This document shows, piece after piece, positions 6,966 to 10,743 of a stretch of 10,743 bases of DNA (position 1 is the first letter of the stretch; every line of letters begins with the position of its first letter). Where the stretch lies: assembly GCA_002774465.1 (NCBI GenBank), contig PEYH01000020.1:1-10743 (forward strand). Direction: 5' to 3'. The notes below the pieces were generated by a model that was not told the origin of the DNA, searched no databases, and worked only from the letters and a program-made list of their open reading frames with translations. A program made the position numbers and the translations under genes. The stretch is from Parcubacteria group bacterium CG08_land_8_20_14_0_20_43_9. Lineage in GTDB: Bacteria; Patescibacteriota; Minisyncoccia; Minisyncoccales; PEYH01.

Positions 6966-7036
6966 CTCCATTATTCAATTAAAAGAATTTGCTAAGATTT
7001 ATAAAAAGTCGCTAGATTATTTTATCAAAAAATAAT

Positions 7037-7738
7037 ATGGATCTATTAACACTTAGAAAAGAATTACAGAAAATAAAAAAGTTTGGTTTTGTACCAACCC
7101 ATCGAACTGGCGATACGGGAATTGGAAAAACACTTGAGGATTTATTAAACATTAAAGAAAACAATATACCACTTCACGATATTGCCGGTGTTGCTGAACT
7201 AAAAGCATGCCGCAGAAGCGCAAAATCAATGCTAACGCTTTTCACTCTAGAACCGCTTCCTAAGGGCGGAGATAGAGACAGAGTATTGCTTGATAATTTT
7301 GGATATTCAAAGCGAAATAATAGACGCTCGAAAGAATTGCACTCTACGCTTTCTTGCAAGCGATATAACAATCAATCACTCAAGCTTTCGGTTTCTGGTG
7401 ATAAAATTCGAGTTCAAGGCAAGGGCAAACGATTGAATATTTATTGGGATACGGAATCAGTACAAAAAAAGTTTGGGAATAAGTTACCTGCTTTAGTATA
7501 TGTCCTCGCCGATACAAAAGAAGAAAAAGGAAAGGAATATTTTCATTTTAATGAAGCTTATTTATTAAGCGGATTTGATTTTGACTTATTTCAAAAAATG
7601 GTCAAAAAAGATCAAATTGTTGTAGATTTTCGGATGTATTACAGACCAAATGGAAGTGTCAGAAACCACGGGACCGGTTTTAGAATCAAAATAAACAAGC
7701 TTTATAACTGCTTTAGGAATAAAGACCAACTAATTTAA
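7037..7738 (+). CDS. MvaI/BcnI-family type II restriction endonuclease
   Basis: The family cleaves CCNGG-type sites (MvaI at CCWGG, BcnI at CCSGG) and has a MutH-like PD-(D/E)xK fold. Which site this one cuts cannot be told from sequence alone. The 233 residues are full length. They show the family-like FGFVPTHRTGDTGIGKTLED (16-35, Glu34 a likely catalytic acid), IKENNIPLHDIAG, the catalytic Asp48...Glu54-Leu-Lys56, MLTLFTLEP (65-73), and near the C-terminus RNHGTGFRIK. One oddity is that Asp48 and Glu54 are five residues apart (IAGVA), one more than the DxxxxExK I expect, and the residue before the Arg pair is Cys where His is usual. No Shine-Dalgarno sequence precedes the ATG. Its TAA shares TTAA (7735-7738) with the convergent methyltransferase stop. 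The gene is visibly AT-rich and flanked by inward-facing repeats. Confidence 0.85.
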   Translation: MDLLTLRKELQKIKKFGFVPTHRTGDTGIGKTLEDLLNIKENNIPLHDIAGVAELKACRRSAKSMLTLFTLEPLPKGGDRDRVLLDNFGYSKRNNRRSKELHSTLSCKRYNNQSLKLSVSGDKIRVQGKGKRLNIYWDTESVQKKFGNKLPALVYVLADTKEEKGKEYFHFNEAYLLSGFDFDLFQKMVKKDQIVVDFRMYYRPNGSVRNHGTGFRIKINKLYNCFRNKDQLI

Positions 7739-9600
7739 TTTTTTCGGAGAATTACAATACTCTCTTTATTCATTGTTTCCTCTAATGCCCCAACAATATT
7801 TGTTGGCGAATTTTTTATCGGCATTCTTTTCCCCGGAATGTTCCTGATAAAAATATCTTCGCAAGTAAAGCCAATTTTTTCGCTTAATTCTGCGATTATA
7901 AAATCAGTCGGTATTCGTACTTGTTTTACGAGTCGATTGCCAACGACTAAGCAGAAATATCTTTTGGACTTTAGTATTTTATAAGCCTGTTTTAAACAAT
8001 CATTTAAACCAATATAAAAACTTAAAACATCTTTAGCTCTCTTCTCGTCTATTTTCGCAATTTTATTTAAAGAATCTTTTAAATAATTTGAATTCAAAAA
8101 ATGTTCCAGTGTTTTTGTTGCTTTTCCGCCGAGTAACTCATTGTCTACGCCAGAGGCTTTATTTGGATCCTCAAAAATATCTATCCATTGCGCGGAAAGG
8201 CGAGAAAATTGGCCGTAAGCAACAGTGGTTCTAGAATCTCCATAAGGCGGAGAGGTAATAATACAATCAATTGAATTATCTTTTATGCCGTTGTTTTTTG
8301 AAGAATCGCCATAAATTATTTTGGTCCAAGCATTTTTATTTACATCTTTGTAAAAATTAGTCATTCCCTTAATATTAACCTCTGTTTTCTTTTTGAAAAT
8401 TCCCAGAACATCAGGGTTATAATTTTCTAATTTTTCTTTTTTTATTCTGACGAGCTTAAACTCACCGTTTTTTGCGTTAGAGGACAATCGCACAGTTTCG
8501 CTAAATGAAACCATAAGATAATTTCGTATATTCTTGTCTTTTATTTTTAAAATCGCTTTTTTTATTTTTGCTAATTGAATAATAACTTTCTCTTTGAACC
8601 AAAAATCTATATTATTAAATTCAGGCCTTTTTATTCCTTTGTCTTTTATTTTTTCGATTTCGGGAAGAAGCTTAAAGTATTCATTCGTAAGAGTAGAAGG
8701 ATTAATTGGCGTTGTTTTGGCTTTTGCCAAAAAAATCGCTAAAGGATTTAAGTCAATACCATAAGCGTTTCTTCCTAAGAGTTTGCTTTCAACTAGCGCG
8801 GTGCCAGACCCGCAAAAAATATCACAGACAGTCCCGCCTACGTGACTATAATTTTCTAAAAGTCGTCTTGCTACCTGTGGAATAAACATTGCTGGATATG
8901 TATGTATTCCGTGGGTATATGATTTTGTTTTTTCACCCCCATAATCCCATGAATAATCTATTCTTCTAATATATTTTTCATCTTTAACTTTTTCTTTTTC
9001 GATTTGCGTTTCTAAATTTCTTATGATTTTGACTACAACGCCTCGTGTTTCTACTTCCCTGCGATAAATTGGCAACATTGCTTGGTTTGCGGGCTGCAGT
9101 CGGATACGCGTTTTCTCTCGATAAAGCTTTTTTAGAGTGGCTTCGTTATCATCAATAATTGCCACTACTGTTTGGCCGTCGTCGGCAGTCGCTTGTTTGC
9201 GGATAACAACGATATCACCATCAAATATGCCTTCGTTAATCATGCTGTCGCCCTGAACGCGCAGAGCATAGTGTTGCTCATTTGACGATACGTCTTTTTT
9301 GGAAACCGTAATTATTGAATTATCTGTTTCTATCGCCTCGATTGGCTGGCCAGCGGCAATGGTTCCTACAATTGGAATTTTTATCATTTCTTCTCTATCG
9401 ATTATATTAATTGCGCGAGGCTTATTTTCTTCCTTGGATAGATACCCCATGTCGCGAAGTTTAGAAATATGAAAATGCGCTGTGGAAACAGAAGCAAGCT
9501 TGAATTTTTTGCATATTTCTTCAAGCGAAGGGGAGTAATCTTTTTTTCTTTGGTAAGACCCAACAAAATCCAGAACCTCTTTTTGTCGTTTTGTGAGCAT
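7735..9600 (-). CDS. LexA repressor fused to an N4/N6 amino-methyltransferase (R-M modification subunit)
   Basis: This single 621-residue protein has two parts. Residues 1-65 form a LexA winged helix (MLTKRQKEVLDF, YSPSLEEICKKF, ASVSTAHFHISKL). Residues about 73-195 form the LexA/S24 self-cleaving domain with cleavage site Ala83-Gly84 in GTIAAGQP, nucleophile Ser119 in GDSM and general base Lys157 in ATLKKL; spacing matches E. coli LexA. After a charged linker (196-214) comes a methyltransferase. Its motif X region is at about 229-248, motif I DIFCGSGT at 260-267 (S-adenosylmethionine binding), and the catalytic motif IV TSPPYGDS at 449-456, the form common in N4-cytosine enzymes. It presumably protects the sites cut by the convergent MvaI/BcnI-like nuclease. 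No in-frame ATG, GTG or TTG lies between residues 176 and 237, so the methyltransferase cannot start alone at a usual codon. No Shine-Dalgarno sequence is seen. Confidence 0.9.
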   Translation of the reverse strand: MLTKRQKEVLDFVGSYQRKKDYSPSLEEICKKFKLASVSTAHFHISKLRDMGYLSKEENKPRAINIIDREEMIKIPIVGTIAAGQPIEAIETDNSIITVSKKDVSSNEQHYALRVQGDSMINEGIFDGDIVVIRKQATADDGQTVVAIIDDNEATLKKLYREKTRIRLQPANQAMLPIYRREVETRGVVVKIIRNLETQIEKEKVKDEKYIRRIDYSWDYGGEKTKSYTHGIHTYPAMFIPQVARRLLENYSHVGGTVCDIFCGSGTALVESKLLGRNAYGIDLNPLAIFLAKAKTTPINPSTLTNEYFKLLPEIEKIKDKGIKRPEFNNIDFWFKEKVIIQLAKIKKAILKIKDKNIRNYLMVSFSETVRLSSNAKNGEFKLVRIKKEKLENYNPDVLGIFKKKTEVNIKGMTNFYKDVNKNAWTKIIYGDSSKNNGIKDNSIDCIITSPPYGDSRTTVAYGQFSRLSAQWIDIFEDPNKASGVDNELLGGKATKTLEHFLNSNYLKDSLNKIAKIDEKRAKDVLSFYIGLNDCLKQAYKILKSKRYFCLVVGNRLVKQVRIPTDFIIAELSEKIGFTCEDIFIRNIPGKRMPIKNSPTNIVGALEETMNKESIVILRKN

Positions 9601-9605
9601 AGCGC

Positions 9606-9665
9606 TTGACTAAATTTATATTAATCCTATACTTAAAGTATAATAGAAAATAAATAGAAAGTCCA
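9606..9665. promoter_or_regulatory. Divergent promoters sharing a palindromic operator
   Basis: The palindrome TATACTTAAAGTATA (9628-9642, seven-base arms about a central A) lies 28 bases upstream of the LexA-methyltransferase start. On the minus strand TGGACT (9665-9660), 17 bases and TATACT (9642-9637) form a promoter for that gene, with start near 9630. On the plus strand TTGACT (9606-9611), 16 bases and TATACT (9628-9633) form one reading toward 9854. Each arm thus supplies one -10. A dimer bound there would block both; the LexA moiety encoded next door is the obvious candidate, by inference. The palindrome does not match the E. coli or Bacillus LexA boxes. Confidence 0.5.
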
Positions 9666-9672
9666 TAAATAG

Positions 9673-9681
9673 TTATCCACA
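9673..9681 (+). promoter_or_regulatory. Perfect DnaA box
   Basis: TTATCCACA is the consensus high-affinity DnaA box. It is single, and lies just upstream of the minus-strand promoter of the LexA-methyltransferase gene. One such match per 10 kb is not very rare by chance, so a role is only possible. Confidence 0.35.
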
Positions 9682-9689
9682 ACAAAAAT

Positions 9690-9709
9690 GGAAACAGGTG
9701 GAAATAGGT
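9690..9709 (+). repeat. Ten-base tandem duplication
   Basis: GGAAACAGGT is followed directly by GGAAATAGGT, one base different. The second unit runs into the start of repeat copy C. Confidence 0.5.
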
Positions 9710-9765
9710 GTCAAATCTATTTTATTTTTAGTCGTTAATTTAGAAAAATAGACTTGACACCATTT
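9702..9765. repeat. Inverted pair of family repeats (copies C and D)
   Basis: Copy C (minus orientation, GGTGTCAAATCTATTTT at 9707-9723) and copy D (plus, AAAATAGACTTGACACC at 9745-9761) match at 16 of 17 positions as inverted repeats, with a 21-base spacer, and could form a long hairpin. Copy C is the right border of the restriction-modification cassette and copy D the left border of the next cassette, so the pair is a back-to-back junction. Confidence 0.75.
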
Positions 9766-9820
9766 ACTCATTTACCATTTACCATTTACCGCCATTTACC
9801 GTCACCATTTACCCATTTAC
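9761..9820 (+). repeat. CATTTAC tandem array
   Basis: Seven CATTTAC units, spaced irregularly by zero to six extra bases (T, C, CGC, CGTCAC variants), run directly out of the CCATTT end of repeat copy D. It is a simple-sequence expansion, not a CRISPR array: units are too short and the spacers are not unique. Confidence 0.7.
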
Positions 9821-9853
9821 ATAAATAGGCCTGGCGCTAGTTTGTAGATTACA

Positions 9854-10483
9854 ATGACTACAGAAACATTAACAATATCCGATTGGATTCAGTTAATTAT
9901 TGCCGTGAGTACTTTGTTCGCAGTGATAATTGCGCTATCTTCTGGTATGGGGTTTTGGCAGTGGTTAAAAAGGCCGAAAATAAAAATCTCTTTTGACAGA
10001 GAATCAGATAGATGTTTCAGGTGGGCAATCCGAAGCACAGACAATATTCAGGACGAAGGGCAACGCGAAGACATTAAACGTTATTATTTTAGATTGAAAG
10101 TTAGTAATAGTGGTGGTTTGGCAAAAAATTTAAAAGTCCGAGTTGAAATATATAATAAAGAATGGAAGAAAGTAGAAAGATTCGAGCCTTCCACCTTGCG
10201 CTGGGTAGGGGGCCAAGAATCTAATGACTTAACAAGGGGCGAAAGTGAGTATATCAATTTTCTCTCTCAAGTAGCCGACCCCGCAAGACTTACTAATAAT
10301 TTGAGGATTGAAATTTATAATTTTGAGTCGAGGGGGATTGCATGGGATAGGCCACTTGCATGTTATAATTATCAAATTATTATTTATGGCGAGAACATAA
10401 ATCCTAAGGTTTATATTGCTCAATTTATACCTGACGAGAGCGAGGGTAGTCCTGGGAGTATTTTAATAAAAGAAAATGAGTGA
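9854..10483 (+). CDS. Membrane-anchored protein of unknown function
   Basis: I do not recognise the family. The 209 residues start with a short polar segment and one membrane helix (about 11-36, IQLIIAVSTLFAVIIALSSG and following), then a basic KRPKIKI stop-transfer. The rest is a soluble domain of alternating strands, including YYFRLKVSNSGGLAKNLKVR (about 77-96), a pattern seen in beta-sandwich (CARDB-like) domains. No catalytic motif is visible. With the basic residues after the helix, the domain is probably cytoplasmic, but topology is uncertain. The ATG follows a weak AT-rich leader with no clear Shine-Dalgarno sequence. Its TGA overlaps the first base of repeat copy E, and copy D lies upstream, so it fills a repeat-bounded cassette by itself. 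Composition is AT-rich, like the endonuclease gene. Confidence 0.7.
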   Translation: MTTETLTISDWIQLIIAVSTLFAVIIALSSGMGFWQWLKRPKIKISFDRESDRCFRWAIRSTDNIQDEGQREDIKRYYFRLKVSNSGGLAKNLKVRVEIYNKEWKKVERFEPSTLRWVGGQESNDLTRGESEYINFLSQVADPARLTNNLRIEIYNFESRGIAWDRPLACYNYQIIIYGENINPKVYIAQFIPDESEGSPGSILIKENE

Positions 10484-10505
10484 AAATGGGGTCAATTCTA
10501 TTTTT
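10483..10505 (-). repeat. Repeat family copy E (minus orientation)
   Basis: AAAATGGGGTCAATTCTATT is the reverse-oriented family sequence. It begins on the last base of the stop codon of the gene at 9854 and faces copy D across that gene. Confidence 0.75.
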
Positions 10506-10525
10506 GATTTTTAAGGAGTTTAGCC

Positions 10526-10558
10526 ATGAACTTACTTGACGATACAGACAAAAGATGA
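10526..10558 (+). CDS. Possible ten-codon leader peptide or truncated gene start
   Basis: AAGGAG (10513-10518) stands seven bases before an ATG that encodes MNLLDDTDKR and stops. It is the best Shine-Dalgarno sequence in a window where most genes have none. The stop overlaps another ATG (ATGA) opening a 20-codon frame ending at 10617. It could be a leader peptide, the severed start of a gene interrupted by the DNA to its right, or chance. Confidence 0.25.
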   Translation: MNLLDDTDKR

Positions 10559-10601
10559 GACACAAAAATATATCCTTAAGTAGTGTCTCATTTGTCTCAT
10601 T
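10556..10601 (+). repeat. Inverted repeat plus nine-base tandem duplication
   Basis: TGAGACAC (10556-10563) is inverted as GTGTCTCA (10583-10590) across 19 AT-rich bases, and TGTCTCATT is repeated head to tail at 10584-10592 and 10593-10601. This cluster just upstream of a -10 element resembles a regulator binding region. Confidence 0.55.
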
Positions 10602-10604
10602 TTG

Positions 10605-10613
10605 TGGTAAAAT
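10605..10613 (+). promoter_or_regulatory. Extended -10 promoter for the RNA at the window end
   Basis: TGG followed by TAAAAT (10608-10613, five of six) forms an extended -10. Transcription would begin near 10620, at the start of the structured stretch. No good -35 is seen; the repeated TGTCTCATT units fill that position. Confidence 0.4.
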
Positions 10614-10617
10614 ATAG

Positions 10618-10743
10618 GTGACCGAGAGGGGTTATTTCTATATCAAAACAATCCCTTAGAAACCCTTACCGGGCTTGAAAGGTGGCGGTTCTAAACCGAG
10701 GAGCCGGCAGGATTGTGCGACCGAGGGGCTTAAGGGTTACAGG
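10618..10743 (+). ncRNA. Candidate structured RNA with pseudoknot, cut by the window edge
   Basis: The 120-odd bases are GC-richer than their surroundings, contain no convincing reading frame, and hold nested helices. Helix 1 is AACCCTTA/TAAGGGTT (10661-10668 with 10731-10738). Inside it is CCGG(G)CT/AGCCGG (10669-10675 with 10702-10707) with a bulged G. Inside that is CGGTT-CTA-AACCG (10686-10698). ACAATCC (10648-10654) can pair with GGATTGT (10710-10716), crossing helix 1 to form a pseudoknot. The motif ACCGAG recurs three times. I do not recognise it with certainty. A mobile-element guide RNA (HEARO/omega RNA upstream of an IscB- or IsrB-type gene) or an intron end are possibilities; it does not show RNase P, tmRNA or group I core motifs. 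Confidence 0.45.

Noticed and set aside
9754..9759. TTGACA within the family repeats as a -35 element
   Set aside because: No -10-like hexamer lies 15-19 bases downstream in the copies examined; the match is part of the repeat consensus.
9761..9820. CATTTAC units as a CRISPR array
   Set aside because: Units are seven bases with almost no spacers, and no cas gene is present.
1..10743. Depletion of CCWGG or CCSGG as a clue to the restriction site
   Set aside because: Both site types occur repeatedly through the core genes, so no avoidance can be claimed from this window.
10618..10743. RNase P RNA, tmRNA or group I intron at the window end
   Set aside because: The GAGGAAAGTC-type RNase P core, a tRNA-like tmRNA end and group I P/Q/R/S core sequences are not seen, though only part of the RNA is in view.

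Overview
The window looks like a piece of a bacterial chromosome that joins a conserved housekeeping block (1 to about 6730) to an accessory block (about 6731 to 10743). The housekeeping block holds the end of a MurJ-type lipid II flippase, LepA, an FtsB/DivIC-like division protein, two tRNAs, peptide release factor 2 with its programmed frameshift, FtsE, FtsX and a third tRNA. Several features suggest a candidate-phyla-radiation (Patescibacteria, perhaps Parcubacteria) genome: the murJ-lepA-ftsB-prfB-ftsEX gene order, compact spacing, the near absence of Shine-Dalgarno sequences and the odd tRNA loops. This assignment is an inference made without any database search. UGA is used as a stop (ftsE) and RF2 is present, so the genetic code is the standard bacterial one and not the UGA=Gly code of Gracilibacteria.

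Region by region: murJ ends in a hairpin terminator at 1288-1308. lepA follows with an extended -10 promoter a few bases before its ATG. A promoter at 3152-3180 (TTGATA, 17 bp, TATTAT) probably drives ftsB, tRNA-Gly(CCC), tRNA-Thr(CGT), prfB, ftsE and ftsX as one mixed mRNA/tRNA transcript. The first bases of tRNA-Gly overlap the end of ftsB. ftsE and ftsX overlap by 4 bases and encode a divisome ABC transporter. A promoter inside the end of ftsX points at tRNA-Gln(CTG).

After tRNA-Gln the DNA becomes AT-rich and repetitive. A family of about 21-base repeats (consensus AAAATAGACTTGACNCCATTT) occurs at 6767, 6879 (split), 6944, 9702, 9744 and 10483. The copies alternate in orientation, so they face inward around two gene cassettes. 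The first cassette is a restriction-modification system: an MvaI/BcnI-family endonuclease on the plus strand, convergent with a 621-residue minus-strand protein. The second cassette encodes one membrane-anchored protein of unknown function.

The most striking item is that 621-residue protein. It is a complete LexA (winged helix, Ala-Gly cleavage site, Ser/Lys catalytic dyad) fused in frame to an N4/N6 amino-methyltransferase of the kind that partners MvaI/BcnI enzymes. Its promoter region carries a palindrome (TATACTT-A-AAGTATA) whose two arms each supply a possible -10 element, one per direction, as expected for an autoregulated switch. A DNA-damage-responsive restriction-modification system is a reasonable hypothesis but is not demonstrated here. 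The window ends inside what looks like a pseudoknot-forming structured RNA of unknown identity, preceded by an extended -10 promoter.
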